Shown here in pieces: positions 26,272 through 35,518 of a stretch of DNA of 64,000 nt (the first letter of the stretch is position 1; every line of letters begins with the position of its first letter). Made by a program: the position numbers and the translations under genes. The notes under the pieces were generated by a model. That model was not told the origin of the DNA and did no database searches. It worked only from the letters and a program-made list of their open reading frames with translations. The stretch is from assembly GCA_963678925.1 (NCBI GenBank), contig OY787533.1:3410001-3474000 (forward strand), in the 5' to 3' direction. Source of the stretch: G963665925 sp963678925 (GTDB lineage: Bacteria > Bacillota > Clostridia > Peptostreptococcales > Acidaminobacteraceae).

Positions 26272-26554
26272 TCACAGTACTATTTGAACACATTCGATTC
26301 AAATTCGATTCAAATTCAGAGGACAAGTAAAAGCCATAGGTAGGGTGCACGTCTTGACTTGTACAAATGGCGAAGTTTAGTGACATGCCCTTAAGGGTGA
26401 AAATAATTAGGTGTATCTACATAATGGGTCTGGAACTCGCTACTTTAGACCCGATCATTCAAATAGGAAAAGAACATGCCCATCATGGGCATGATAATGC
26501 AATCGGGATTTGCGTATATACATGAATTGGTAGTGTGGTACTCAGGAGGAAGCA
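26272..26554 (+). other. Intergenic region before the permease genes: short repeats and a palindrome
   Basis: No gene is seen. There is a short tandem repeat of ATTCGATTCAA (26292-26313), a GGGTCT...AGACCC hairpin (about 26424-26450), and a perfect palindrome CATGCCCAT-C-ATGGGCATG (26475-26493). An internal promoter or RNA-stability element is possible. Confidence 0.4.
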
Positions 26555-27418
26555 ATGAAAAATTCTAAGCTTTGGTTCTGGCTTTTTGTTGGACCGATCC
26601 TGCTTGCCTTTGCAACGGTGGTCATCATCCCAATGATGCGCGGCTTCTACTTTTCTTTTGCAGAGTGGAACGGCATTTCCAACGATGTTCAGTTAATTGG
26701 GTTTGACAACTATGTCAGGGCATTCAAGGATGAGGAGTTTATTAACTCATTTATATTCACAGCTAAATTCGCTGCTGTTTCAGTAGTGACTATCAACTTG
26801 TTCGGATTTGGTCTTGCGCTACTTGTAACGCAAGGAATCAAAGGCTCAAATATTCAACGAAGCATATTCTTCATGCCAAATCTGATCGGCGGACTTATTC
26901 TTGGTTTTGTATGGCAGTTTATCTTTACCAAGGCTTTTGATGCCTTCGGCGGTGCGTACGGCATTCCGTTCTTCGAAGGCTGGCTTTCAACAACGGGCAC
27001 TGGATTTTGGGGTCTTGTAATCCTGATGTCGTGGCAGATGTCCGGCTATATGATGATTATTTACATTGCAGCGATTCAAAGTATTCCAGAATCACTCAAT
27101 GAAGCGGCTATGATCGATGGTGCCAACGCTTGGCACAGACTGCTTAACATTACCATTCCAATGGTCATGCCTGCATTTACAATCGGTTTGTTCCTCTCTT
27201 TGTCAAACGCCTTCAAGCTCTTTGACCAGAACCTCGCACTGACAAGAGGTGGCCCGTATGGATCCACAGAAATGCTCGCACTGAACATTTATCAAACTGC
27301 ATTTGCGAGAAATCAGTTTGGTTATGCGCAGGCTAAAGCGGTCTTGTTCCTGATTGCAGTTGCAGCAATTACATTGACTCAGATTTATTTCACCAAGCAA
27401 AGGGAGGTGGAGATGTAA
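26555..27418 (+). CDS. Sugar ABC transporter permease (MalF-like)
   Basis: 287 residues with about six membrane segments, starting with WFWLFVGPILLAFATVVIIPMM. The cytoplasmic EAA loop reads EAAMIDGANAWHRLLNITIPMVMPA, the docking site for the ATPase. It forms the heterodimeric channel with the next gene product; its stop overlaps the next start by one base (TAATG). GGAGGAAG precedes the ATG. No ATPase gene is in the operon; the MsmX-type ATPase at 22185 is the obvious partner. Confidence 0.94.
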   Translation: MKNSKLWFWLFVGPILLAFATVVIIPMMRGFYFSFAEWNGISNDVQLIGFDNYVRAFKDEEFINSFIFTAKFAAVSVVTINLFGFGLALLVTQGIKGSNIQRSIFFMPNLIGGLILGFVWQFIFTKAFDAFGGAYGIPFFEGWLSTTGTGFWGLVILMSWQMSGYMMIIYIAAIQSIPESLNEAAMIDGANAWHRLLNITIPMVMPAFTIGLFLSLSNAFKLFDQNLALTRGGPYGSTEMLALNIYQTAFARNQFGYAQAKAVLFLIAVAAITLTQIYFTKQREVEM

Positions 27419-28245
27419 TGCCACATGAAAAAAGAAAGAAGCTCTTAGTGAGTATCGCTTCATGGATCTTGGCGGTTCTCTTCCTGTCTCCATTCTATAT
27501 CGTACTGGTAAACTCACTTAAAACGCAAAAGGGTATTTTCGTAGGTATTACCAGCCTGCCATTTGGGGAGTATTTCAGTCCTCAAAACTATGTTGAGGCT
27601 TTTGACAAGCTGGATTTTGTGAAGTCATTCCTCAACTCGCTGATGATTACAGGAATCAGTACGGTGGTCATCATTATCTTCTCATCAATGGCGGCATGGA
27701 TGCTTGTAAGAACGCGTTCCAAGCTGTCTACAGGACTCTATTTTCTTTTTGCAGCGGCAATGCTGGTACCCTTCCAGTCCGTCATGCTCCCGCTGATCAA
27801 CCTGATGGGCAAGATAGGATTCCTGAATCCGGGTGGTCTGATTTTCATGTACCTGGGCTTCGGATCAAGTCTGGCAATTATCATGTATCATGGTTTTATA
27901 AAAGGCATACCTGTAGCCCTTGAAGAGGCGGCACTCATTGATGGCTGCAACAAGCTTCAGACTTACTGGTATATTGTACTTCCTCTTTTAAAGCCGATTA
28001 CCGTTACAGTGAGCATACTGAATGTCATGTGGATCTGGAACGACTTCCTGCTTCCGCAGCTGGTCATCAACCGTCCTGAATGGCATACGATTCCACTGAA
28101 GATGTTCTTCTTCTTTGGACAGTTCAGCAAGAAGTGGCATCTTGCTCTTGCGGGACTGACAATCAGTATGATTCCGATTATCATCTTCTATTTCTTTGCT
28201 CAGAAACACATCGTCAAGGGTATTGCACAGGGTTCAATCAAGTAA
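27418..28245 (+). CDS. Sugar ABC transporter permease (MalG-like)
   Basis: 275 residues, about six membrane segments. EAA loop: EEAALIDGCNKLQTYWYIVLPLLKP; C terminus FAQKHIVKGIAQGSIK is typical of MalG-type subunits. It is translationally coupled to the MalF-like gene and 96 bases before the LacI gene. It completes a carbohydrate uptake system of the MalEFG type. Confidence 0.94.
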   Translation: MPHEKRKKLLVSIASWILAVLFLSPFYIVLVNSLKTQKGIFVGITSLPFGEYFSPQNYVEAFDKLDFVKSFLNSLMITGISTVVIIIFSSMAAWMLVRTRSKLSTGLYFLFAAAMLVPFQSVMLPLINLMGKIGFLNPGGLIFMYLGFGSSLAIIMYHGFIKGIPVALEEAALIDGCNKLQTYWYIVLPLLKPITVTVSILNVMWIWNDFLLPQLVINRPEWHTIPLKMFFFFGQFSKKWHLALAGLTISMIPIIIFYFFAQKHIVKGIAQGSIK

Positions 28246-28341
28246 GCGCATATTGTCTTTTACTTGGAAAGGGCAGTATGATATTATGTTATCGTCGGTC
28301 TGTCCGAATGACATCCCAACTGTTGAAGGAAGTGTTTAGAA

Positions 28342-29349
28342 ATGGCTGTCACAATAAAAGACGTAGCAAAGCTGGCGAATGTATCACCATCTACAGTATC
28401 GCGAGTCATAGCAAATAATCCTAGAATCAGCGACGCGACAAAGCGCATCGTATTCGATGCCATGAGTCAGCTAAATTACAGACCCAACGCAATAGCAAGA
28501 AGTCTTGCGAACCAGTCTACACAGACCTTGGGACTGATCCTTCCGAGTACGGATGAGAACCTGTTCAAGAATCCGTTCTTTATTGAAGTCATGCGTGGCA
28601 TTAGCTTGTACGCCCAGAAAAAGGGGTACAGAATCATGTATACCTATAGTGCCAATCCTGATGAGGAAGTGCATTTTATTGAAGACTTCATACAGAGTAA
28701 ATGGGTGGACGGTGTAGTTCTCCTTTCCGCACAGGAAAATGACAAATGCATTGAGTACTTGAAAGATTCGGCATTCCCGTTTGTTGTCGTTGGACGTCCT
28801 GAGAAAACAGATGATGTGCTCTGGGTTGACAATGATAACTTTCAGGCAACCTATAACGTGGTGAACCATCTGATTCATAAAGGGTGTGCGAAAATCGCCT
28901 TTGTAGGCGGTCCGCTCACAATGAACTTTTCAAGGGACCGTCTTGAAGGATTCATGCGTGCCATGAACGTACGTGGTCTGAGTGTTGAAAAGCACTATGT
29001 GGTCGAAATGCCAGACCTTACGATTGAGTATGGCTATGAAGCCATGAACCAGCTTTCTGGTGACCTGATTCCAGATGCTGTGGTCACTACAGACGACTTT
29101 CTTGCGATTGGTGTCAATCGCTATATCGTCGAGCATGAAATGAAAACAAAAGTTGTTGGTTTCAATAATATTCCTCTTGGAGAATACCAGACCCCGAGTC
29201 TCACGAGCGTGGATATTGATGCGGAGTCATTGGGATATCAGGCAGCCAAGCTGCTGATAAACAAACTCAAGGGTATTGAAAACAACTTGAACCATTGTAT
29301 TGTGGGCACCAAACTCATTGAGAGAGAATCCACACAAAACAGCGATTAG
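28342..29349 (+). CDS. LacI-family transcriptional regulator (maltose-type)
   Basis: 335 residues. The N-terminal HTH and hinge (MAVTIKDVAKLANVSPSTVSRVIANNPRISDATK) contact the operator; the rest is a periplasmic-binding-like sugar sensor (LGLILPSTDENLFKNPFF, DGVVLLSAQEND, PDAVVTTDDFLAIG). It resembles the MalR branch. The TGCAANCGNNTGCA operators at 24793 and 33059 flank its regulon, so I infer it represses the importer and the phosphorylase until the sugar is present. AAGGAAG precedes the ATG. A strong terminator follows. Confidence 0.93.
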   Translation: MAVTIKDVAKLANVSPSTVSRVIANNPRISDATKRIVFDAMSQLNYRPNAIARSLANQSTQTLGLILPSTDENLFKNPFFIEVMRGISLYAQKKGYRIMYTYSANPDEEVHFIEDFIQSKWVDGVVLLSAQENDKCIEYLKDSAFPFVVVGRPEKTDDVLWVDNDNFQATYNVVNHLIHKGCAKIAFVGGPLTMNFSRDRLEGFMRAMNVRGLSVEKHYVVEMPDLTIEYGYEAMNQLSGDLIPDAVVTTDDFLAIGVNRYIVEHEMKTKVVGFNNIPLGEYQTPSLTSVDIDAESLGYQAAKLLINKLKGIENNLNHCIVGTKLIERESTQNSD

Positions 29350-29375
29350 CGCAAATTTGATCTTAAGTAAACGAA

Positions 29376-29420
29376 AACCCCGGAAAAGCCCTGTTGACAG
29401 ACTTTTCCGGGGTTCTTTTA
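29376..29420 (+). terminator. Intrinsic terminator after the LacI gene
   Basis: A perfect 13-bp stem (AACCCCGGAAAAG with complement), 13-base loop and TTCTTTTATTT; A-rich on the other side, so it may also stop the convergent lipoprotein gene. Confidence 0.85.
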
Positions 29421-29447
29421 TTTCAGGCTTACACCTTGATGAAACAA

Positions 29448-30575
29448 TTAGTGGTTATGATGGGCATGCAGATTTTTTACCGCATTCTCGATCAGATCTG
29501 ACTGGATTTTCACGACGCCTTGGAAGGCTTCCTGGTCGGAGTAGGGAAGTGTGTAATCCATTTTTGACAGTGCTGACAAATATGTTTCCAGCATAGTGGC
29601 AAGCTGACTCTGCGGATAGAGACTCATAGACTGCTCGTAGCTGCTGAGAACCGCTTCAAGCATCTTGTTTGATTCCCAGTCGACGACGGGCGTATTGTTC
29701 ATACCGAGCAGATAGGCGCCACAGTAGAATCTGTAAAGGCTTTCAAGCTTCATATAAAGCGTTTCGTTGTCTATGATTTTCATAGCATTCTCCGCTTGTA
29801 CAATACGTCGTGAAAGTTCATTCCATCCGATGACAAGCCCTGCATCTGCGGCGGTGATTTCATTTGACTCAGTTGACATGACCAATATGAAAGCCATGAC
29901 CTCTTCGGGTACGGACTCGTTCAGCTTCTTAAGCTGTGCGTAGTTAACAAAGGGGTAAGGCGAGCCTTCAAGCCAAATGAACTTGAAGCCGTTCTGTGTG
30001 AGTGACTCGAGAATGGCCTTATGCGTGGTATTTTCAACTTTCTCAAAATCGTATGTATCTGTTTCATAATCATAGGCAGCTGCCAGACTCATGTCGAGTC
30101 CTTTCATTGGCCCGTCTTCAAAGTAGATCTGGTCTGTGTAGTTGAGAGACCAGTTTTCCATATATGCGTCAAATTTCGCAAATAGCATGCTTGAATAACT
30201 TTCAGGCATTCGAGGGAGCAGCTCAAGGACATCATGATATACATCAACTGGCGATTCGTGCTCAAAGCGCTCAGCCATTTCCTTGTAGGCTTCAACAGCG
30301 TCATCGGCACTAAGGCGTGAAATCTCTACCGCCTGCTGCGCCTCATCTTCCTCTGACGCGTCAGAAGATGCTTCTGCGTCTGTTTCCTCATCCGTACTCA
30401 TATCTTCTTCTGCAGGCGCTTCTGGCTCACCTGCGCTATTACCTTCTGTAGTTGTTTCCTGTATTTCTGTAGAAGTGCTGTTTTCAGGACTGCTGGTTAC
30501 GCTATTTTTAAGCCCGCAGGCTGAAAGACTAGAAAATGTAATGACCAGAACAAGTCCCAGTACTGCTTTTTTCAT
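29448..30575 (-). CDS. Lipoprotein of unknown function
   Basis: 375 residues. A signal peptide ends in the lipobox SLSACG (Cys20), followed by an ~80-residue acidic linker rich in Ser, Thr, Glu and Asp. The folded part (about 95-370) is mostly helical and has no motif I recognise (e.g. FKFIWLEGSPYPFVNYAQLKKL; YRFYCGAYLLGMNNTPVVDWESNK), ending in a His-rich tail (HAHHNH), which could bind metal. Ribosome site GGGAGGT. It lies within the sugar region but is transcribed opposite to LacI; a link to maltose use is not shown. Confidence 0.8.
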   Translation of the reverse strand: MKKAVLGLVLVITFSSLSACGLKNSVTSSPENSTSTEIQETTTEGNSAGEPEAPAEEDMSTDEETDAEASSDASEEDEAQQAVEISRLSADDAVEAYKEMAERFEHESPVDVYHDVLELLPRMPESYSSMLFAKFDAYMENWSLNYTDQIYFEDGPMKGLDMSLAAAYDYETDTYDFEKVENTTHKAILESLTQNGFKFIWLEGSPYPFVNYAQLKKLNESVPEEVMAFILVMSTESNEITAADAGLVIGWNELSRRIVQAENAMKIIDNETLYMKLESLYRFYCGAYLLGMNNTPVVDWESNKMLEAVLSSYEQSMSLYPQSQLATMLETYLSALSKMDYTLPYSDQEAFQGVVKIQSDLIENAVKNLHAHHNH

Positions 30576-30671
30576 TTAATGACCTCCCATTTGGTATTCC
30601 TTCATTATCCACATTATACGCCTTTTATATGGCTATAACGTATCAAAGCGATTACAATTGGGTTAAATAGA

Positions 30672-30715
30672 AAAGGCCTCCATCTCCAAGCATGGGCTTG
30701 GAGATGGAGGCCTTT
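30672..30715 (-). terminator. Strong intrinsic terminator of the phosphorylase gene
   Basis: A perfect 20-bp stem with a 4-base loop, followed on the minus strand by TTTTCTATTT. Confidence 0.88.
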
Positions 30716-30729
30716 ATGAATGTGATTAA

Positions 30730-33030
30730 TCAGGCTTTGGCGGTTGCCACTTGTACAGGACCACCTTCAGTGAGGGCGTAGGTTTGACCGTATACTTCAA
30801 CATCAAGCGGTTGACCGCTTTCAAGTTTGATGGAAACCGTATCCTTAGCGATTGAGATAACGAGCAGGCGTTCTCTGAACATCATATGGAAGTTCAGACC
30901 GTTCCAGTTTTCAGGCAGGAATGGGTTGAATCTTGGAATGCCATTCTCCGTACTGAATCCACCGAAGCCGTATACAATCGACATCCATGTACCAGCCATT
31001 GAGGTAATATGCAGGCCGTCATCCGTATCATTGTTGTAGTTGTCAAGATCGAGGCGTGCCGACCGCTGATAGAGGGAATAGGCTTTATCGTGATAGCCGA
31101 TTTCAGAAGCGATGATCGAGTAGACACATGGGGATAAGGACGACTCATGTACCGTACGCGGTTCGTAGAAATCGAAATTACGCTTTTTCGTATCCTTGTC
31201 AAATCTTTCGCTTAGGAAGAAAATGCCTTGAAGCACATCAGCCTGCTTGATGAAGCATGATCTGAGGATTCTGTCCCATGACCAGTTCTGATTAAGCGGA
31301 AGGTTTGACGGGTCCAGTTCAGAGACCAGAATCTGCTCCTTGTCTAAGTAGCCATCCTGCTGAGCGAACACATCCATTTCTTTAAGCTCCGGCAAATACA
31401 TTTTCTCAATGATTTGCGACCAGGTCGAGAGCTCCGCATCGGTAAAGGCATATTTTGAAAGTACAGCATCAGCCTTTTGCGGTGCATCAGCACGAACAGT
31501 TTCAAGCGCAGACAGGGTGTATTCCAGTGTCCATGAAGCCATCAGGTTGGTGTACCAGTTGTTATTCACATTGTTTTCATATTCGTTAGGACCTGTTACG
31601 CCAAGAATCATGTAGCAGTCCTTGTAGCTGTTGTAGTTAATCCTGTCAGCCCAGAATCTGCTGATATTCAGCAAGACGTCCAGCCCATATTCTGACAGAT
31701 AGGCTGTATCACCAGTGTAGCGGATATAATTGAAAATCGCATAAGCGATTGCCGCATTTCTATGGATTTCTTCGAATGTGATTTCCCATTCGTTATGGCA
31801 TTCCTCACCATTCATTGTCACCATTGGATAAAGTGCGCCCTTAAGGCCGAGCTTCGCGGCATTCTCTATGGCTCTTTCGAGGTGATTGTAGCGATAAATT
31901 AATAGATTTCTTGGAATTTCAATCTGGCTTGTCGCCATATAGAAAGGCAGACAATATGCCTCGGTATCCCAATAAGTGCTGCCGCCGTACTTCTCGCCGG
32001 TAAAGCCTTTTGGACCGATGTTCAGTCGCGGATCTTCTCCGTTATAGGTCTGTTTCATATGGAAAATATTGAAGCGGATGCCTTGCTGCGCCCCATCATC
32101 GCCACTGATTTCAATATCGGCTTCCTTCCATATTTCATCCCATTTGCGCGTATGTGCTTCAAAGAGTGCATCGAAGCCTTTTTCATAGGCTGCAATAAGG
32201 GTCTTGCTGCCGTGGCTTTCAAGTGTCTTTACATCATGGTCACGGTCTGTGGACAGTGTGAAGTACTTGTATAGTACAGCTGTCTCGCCAGAAGTCAAAT
32301 AGGCTTCAAATGTTTGCTCAACATAGTTGTCCTCTGCATTATTTGAAATGGGCTTGTCATGGACATGTTCACCCAGAATGAGAGCCGACTTCATAGCGCA
32401 GTGGACCGTAAAGCCTGTTTTCTTTGTCGTCATGGTAATGGAACCCGTTTCGTCTGTAAGGCTTTGCATGCAATCCTGCCAGAAAAACTCATCATAGTTT
32501 GCATCTTCATTATGCACATTACCATCAAGATACGGCTTGAAGGTTATTTTAGCAGCATTGTGGGCTTTGATTTCATATTGTATTGCACCAATCTCGACTG
32601 CATCGTAGCTCAGAAAACGCTTAATAGAGAAATCAAATGATTTTCCGCCAATGTCATAAGTGAAACTCCTTAGCAGACATCCGTTTTTCATATCAAGAAT
32701 TCTTGTAAAGTTTTTTGGTGCGATTTTTCCAAGGTTGACGGACTCCCCATCTATAGAGACGTGGATTCCAATAACGTTCGTTCCATTGAGCACTTTTGCA
32801 AAATACTCAGGGTAGCCGTTTTTCCACCAGCCGACACGTGTTTTATCGGGATAGTAAACACCTGCGGCATAAGAGCCCTTAAGGGTATCTCCGCTGTAAT
32901 CCTCTTCGAAATTACCTCTATGACCCATGTGGCCATTTCCTAAACTCATCAGACTCTCATACAGTCTGTTGTCTTTTGGATGAAAACCTTCTTCTATGAT
33001 TTGCCAAGGATGTTCCTTCACATATTTCAA
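30730..33030 (-). CDS. mapA: Maltose phosphorylase (glycoside hydrolase family 65)
   Basis: It splits maltose with phosphate into glucose and beta-glucose-1-phosphate. 766 residues, usual for GH65. The central (alpha/alpha)6 barrel has GGSTYWDTEAYCLPFY, the HNEWEITFEEIHRNAAIA segment and the catalytic Glu in VTGPNEYENNVNNNWYTN; these match maltose phosphorylase better than trehalose or kojibiose phosphorylase as I remember them, though the disaccharide is not proven. I choose the TTG at 33030 because GCAGGTG lies about 7 bases before it; the longer in-frame reading overlaps the operator. pgmB is divergent and converts its product. Confidence 0.9.
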   Translation of the reverse strand: MKYVKEHPWQIIEEGFHPKDNRLYESLMSLGNGHMGHRGNFEEDYSGDTLKGSYAAGVYYPDKTRVGWWKNGYPEYFAKVLNGTNVIGIHVSIDGESVNLGKIAPKNFTRILDMKNGCLLRSFTYDIGGKSFDFSIKRFLSYDAVEIGAIQYEIKAHNAAKITFKPYLDGNVHNEDANYDEFFWQDCMQSLTDETGSITMTTKKTGFTVHCAMKSALILGEHVHDKPISNNAEDNYVEQTFEAYLTSGETAVLYKYFTLSTDRDHDVKTLESHGSKTLIAAYEKGFDALFEAHTRKWDEIWKEADIEISGDDGAQQGIRFNIFHMKQTYNGEDPRLNIGPKGFTGEKYGGSTYWDTEAYCLPFYMATSQIEIPRNLLIYRYNHLERAIENAAKLGLKGALYPMVTMNGEECHNEWEITFEEIHRNAAIAYAIFNYIRYTGDTAYLSEYGLDVLLNISRFWADRINYNSYKDCYMILGVTGPNEYENNVNNNWYTNLMASWTLEYTLSALETVRADAPQKADAVLSKYAFTDAELSTWSQIIEKMYLPELKEMDVFAQQDGYLDKEQILVSELDPSNLPLNQNWSWDRILRSCFIKQADVLQGIFFLSERFDKDTKKRNFDFYEPRTVHESSLSPCVYSIIASEIGYHDKAYSLYQRSARLDLDNYNNDTDDGLHITSMAGTWMSIVYGFGGFSTENGIPRFNPFLPENWNGLNFHMMFRERLLVISIAKDTVSIKLESGQPLDVEVYGQTYALTEGGPVQVATAKA

Positions 33031-33058
33031 AACAAACACCTGCTTTCTAACTCGTTTG

Positions 33059-33072
33059 TGCAATCGGTTGCA
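33059..33072 (-). promoter_or_regulatory. LacI-type operator upstream of maltose phosphorylase
   Basis: TGCAATCGGTTGCA, near-palindromic with central CG, 29 bases before the phosphorylase start. It shares the core of the operator at 24793 and fits the same LacI regulator. Confidence 0.72.
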
Positions 33073-33106
33073 TAATTAAATAAAAAAAATAGAACTCGCT
33101 ACGTAC

Positions 33107-33115
33107 ATTATACCA
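33107..33115 (-). promoter_or_regulatory. Extended -10 promoter of the phosphorylase gene
   Basis: TGGTATAAT on the minus strand (TATAAT at 33112-33107), start point about 30 bases upstream of the operator; the -35 is poor. Confidence 0.5.
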
Positions 33116-33256
33116 GAAAATCATCAAATGGAACATATTCTCTCTGTTCTTGAACCTAAATTCGTATTTTTGTACGATATGTACAATGAACCTTGTGCAA
33201 TTTTATGCCCTTTGCTTTATTTTCACTAACTTGAAGTGTGCAAGCGCTGTCTTTGA

Positions 33257-33262
33257 TATAAT
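33257..33262 (+). promoter_or_regulatory. Probable pgmB promoter (-10)
   Basis: TATAAT preceded by TTTGA; the half operator TGCAAGCG (33239-33246) lies between -10 and -35, suggesting the same LacI control. Confidence 0.45.
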
Positions 33263-33320
33263 GAGGGCATAAAACGTATACTGCATTACAGTGCAATGAT
33301 GTATGAAAGAGGAGAATCGT

Positions 33321-33965
33321 ATGACGAAATCGTATTTAGGATATATATTCGATTTGGATGGTGTTTTGGTCGATACGGCAAAATATCATTTCCTGGCATG
33401 GAAAAGACTGGCCAACGAGCTTGAAATAGAGTTTACGGAAGTGGACAATGAGAGACTGAAAGGCGTCAGCCGCATGGCTTCGCTTGATATTATCCTGGAA
33501 CTGGGTGGCGTCATGCTTCCAGAAGAGGAAAAAATTGCGCTTGCAACGCGTAAGAATGAATGGTATGTTGAATTTATATCCAAAATGGATGCCTCGAAAA
33601 TATTGCCAGGTGTTAAGACGTTGCTGGAGCTTCTGAAGGAGAAGGGGTACAAATGTGCTCTGGGATCGGCAAGCAAGAATGCAGGCCTGATTCTTGAAAG
33701 AACAGATCTCAAAAAATATTTTGATGTAATTGTCGATGGAACACACGTTTCTAAAGCCAAGCCAGATCCGGAAGTCTTCACTCTGGGTGCTGAGCAGATG
33801 GAAGTGCCTTACGAGGCATGTGTTGTATTTGAAGATAGTGTTGCAGGTCTTCAGGCCGCAAAGGCAGCTGGCATGCTTGCTGTCGGTGTTGGAGAACCTG
33901 AAGTGCTTCGCGAAGCGGATATGGTCGTGAAGGATTTATCCGAGTTCGAGTTGAATATGTTATAA
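33321..33965 (+). CDS. pgmB: Beta-phosphoglucomutase
   Basis: It isomerises beta-glucose-1-phosphate to glucose-6-phosphate. A 214-residue HAD phosphatase-fold enzyme: nucleophile motif IFDLDGVLVDTAKYHFLAWKRLA (the His/Trp cap residues are typical of this mutase), LKGVSRMASLDIIL, LGSASKN, the Lys in SKAKPDPEVF and the acidic FEDSVAGLQAA. The ATG at 33321 follows AGAGGAG; a start six codons earlier has none. Divergent from maltose phosphorylase, whose product is its substrate. Confidence 0.94.
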   Translation: MTKSYLGYIFDLDGVLVDTAKYHFLAWKRLANELEIEFTEVDNERLKGVSRMASLDIILELGGVMLPEEEKIALATRKNEWYVEFISKMDASKILPGVKTLLELLKEKGYKCALGSASKNAGLILERTDLKKYFDVIVDGTHVSKAKPDPEVFTLGAEQMEVPYEACVVFEDSVAGLQAAKAAGMLAVGVGEPEVLREADMVVKDLSEFELNML

Positions 33966-34129
33966 AGCCTTTGGCTTCACACACACACATTTGTACTGCA
34001 GTCCGATTTTGAAAGTATCAGAATTGGGCTTTAGTACTTTTTTGGTGACTTTTCAAAAGTACCGGATTGGGCTGAAATATGCTAAAATTTATGTGAGTGC
34101 ATTGATAACATAGTGGAAGGGGATAAGCA

Positions 34130-34843
34130 ATGATAAGAACTGCGTTTTGGTTTACATATATGGGGGCAAGTCTGTCCGGTTCACGGGCCAAGCTGAAACT
34201 TGCTGAGCGCCTTCATAAAGATGGCGATATTCAGGCTCGCGACAATATCGTGAATAGTGTGGTCGGTCCTTGGTCGAGAAAATTGGTTTCCTTAAGCGGT
34301 ACCAAGGTTGAGGTGAAAGGGGCGGAAAATATTCCGTCAGATAGGGCTGTACTCATTGTGGCCAATCATCAGAGCAATTTTGACATACCCATACTCTTAG
34401 GCTATGTGGATACGCCAAAAGGGTTTATTGCCAAGGTTGAACTTGAGACATTTCCAGTAGTCAATCGCTGGATGCGTCTTATGGAATGTGTATTCATGGA
34501 TAGAAATGACATGCGCCAGTCGGCAAAAGCCATTATGCAGGGGATTAAGAATCTTAAGAATGGATATAGCATGGTTGTTTTTCCTGAAGGTACCCGTTCT
34601 GAAAATGGAGACCTGCTTGAGTTTAAGGCAGGGGCCTTCAAACTTGCGACAAAGTCCGGGGTAGATATTCTGCCGATTACAATCAGCGGTTCCAAGGATA
34701 TTATGAAGAAGGGCAGTAAACGCATCAGGCCAGCAAACGTAACAGTTACGGTATCAAAGCCCATTGAAATTACAGAAGAAATGAAGCAGGATACTTTTAC
34801 GCTCACTGAGACAATAAAGGCTATTATTGAAAAGAATCTGTAA
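34130..34843 (+). CDS. plsC: 1-acyl-sn-glycerol-3-phosphate acyltransferase
   Basis: It adds the second acyl chain to make phosphatidate for membrane lipids. 237 residues with the acyltransferase motifs NHQSNFD (HX4D, about 84-90), the FIAKVEL segment, FPEGTRSENG (about 160-169) and the ITISGSKD block. An N-terminal hydrophobic stretch anchors it at the membrane. GAAGGGG precedes the ATG. Two degenerate copies of AAGTACCGGATTGGGCT lie upstream at 34013 and 34059. Monocistronic. Confidence 0.92.
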   Translation: MIRTAFWFTYMGASLSGSRAKLKLAERLHKDGDIQARDNIVNSVVGPWSRKLVSLSGTKVEVKGAENIPSDRAVLIVANHQSNFDIPILLGYVDTPKGFIAKVELETFPVVNRWMRLMECVFMDRNDMRQSAKAIMQGIKNLKNGYSMVVFPEGTRSENGDLLEFKAGAFKLATKSGVDILPITISGSKDIMKKGSKRIRPANVTVTVSKPIEITEEMKQDTFTLTETIKAIIEKNL

Positions 34844-34870
34844 TTATTTTGAATAGTGCTCAATATAAAA

Positions 34871-34908
34871 AGAACCAGGTGGCTTGAATAGGCGGGCAAC
34901 CTGGTTCT
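34871..34908. terminator. Bidirectional intrinsic terminator
   Basis: A 10-bp stem AGAACCAGGT/ACCTGGTTCT separates plsC from the convergent CheY gene, with an A-run before it and T-rich sequence after it. Confidence 0.7.
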
Positions 34909-34919
34909 CTTATGTTTTT

Positions 34920-35276
34920 TCAGCTCCTGCATTCATTTACGAGTTCCTCCAGCTGCATTTTAGGAAACGGCTTCTGCATGTAGCCTAAAGCGCCAAGCTG
35001 CTTGGTTTCATCGACGATACGACTCGTTCTTACTGAAGAAATCATGATGACACGGGCATTGGGGTCATAGGCTCTGATTTCTCTTAGCGCTTCAATGCCG
35101 TTCATAAAAGGCATATTTATATCAAGTAGAACCAAATCTGGCTGATGTAGTTTATATTGCTCAACTGCTTCGTAACCGTCTGCGGCTTCTAAGATGCTTT
35201 CGATGACCAGTTTAGACAGGGAACATTTTATAAAATGGCGCATAAACATGGAATCATCAACGATCAAAAGCTTCAT
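34920..35276 (-). CDS. Single-domain CheY-like response regulator
   Basis: 118 residues, only a receiver: D7-D8, acceptor Asp52 in LLDINMPFMNG, Ser80/Ser81 and Lys102 in MQKPF. A GGAGGT ribosome site supports the ATG chosen; a start seven codons upstream does not have one. No output domain, so it acts through protein contact (flagellar motor, kinase or phosphorelay). No kinase is adjacent; candidates in the window are the CheA/CheX-type kinase and the free Hpt protein. Confidence 0.92.
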   Translation of the reverse strand: MKLLIVDDSMFMRHFIKCSLSKLVIESILEAADGYEAVEQYKLHQPDLVLLDINMPFMNGIEALREIRAYDPNARVIMISSVRTSRIVDETKQLGALGYMQKPFPKMQLEELVNECRS

Positions 35277-35449
35277 AACAGCACCTCCATCGTTCAAACA
35301 AAAGGGTTTTGACGTTATGATAGGACTTTGGTCTTGTATAGTACTATTTTACCATATTCAAAGCAGTTTAATCAAGTTTTTCATCATTTGACCTTAAGAT
35401 TGCATGTTTGGGCTAGAAGCGATGAACTGACATGAAAGAAACAGATAAA

Positions 35450-35483
35450 AAAGAGCCCTGCGTGTGACGAAGCAGGGCTCTTT
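35450..35483 (-). terminator. Intrinsic terminator of the bcd-etf operon
   Basis: A 12-bp perfect stem (AAAGAGCCCTGC with complement) after etfA; TTTTTATC follows on the minus strand. Confidence 0.85.
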
Positions 35484-35518
35484 GTCTTGGATCAAGTTTA
35501 AGTTTGAGCTTTTGTGAA

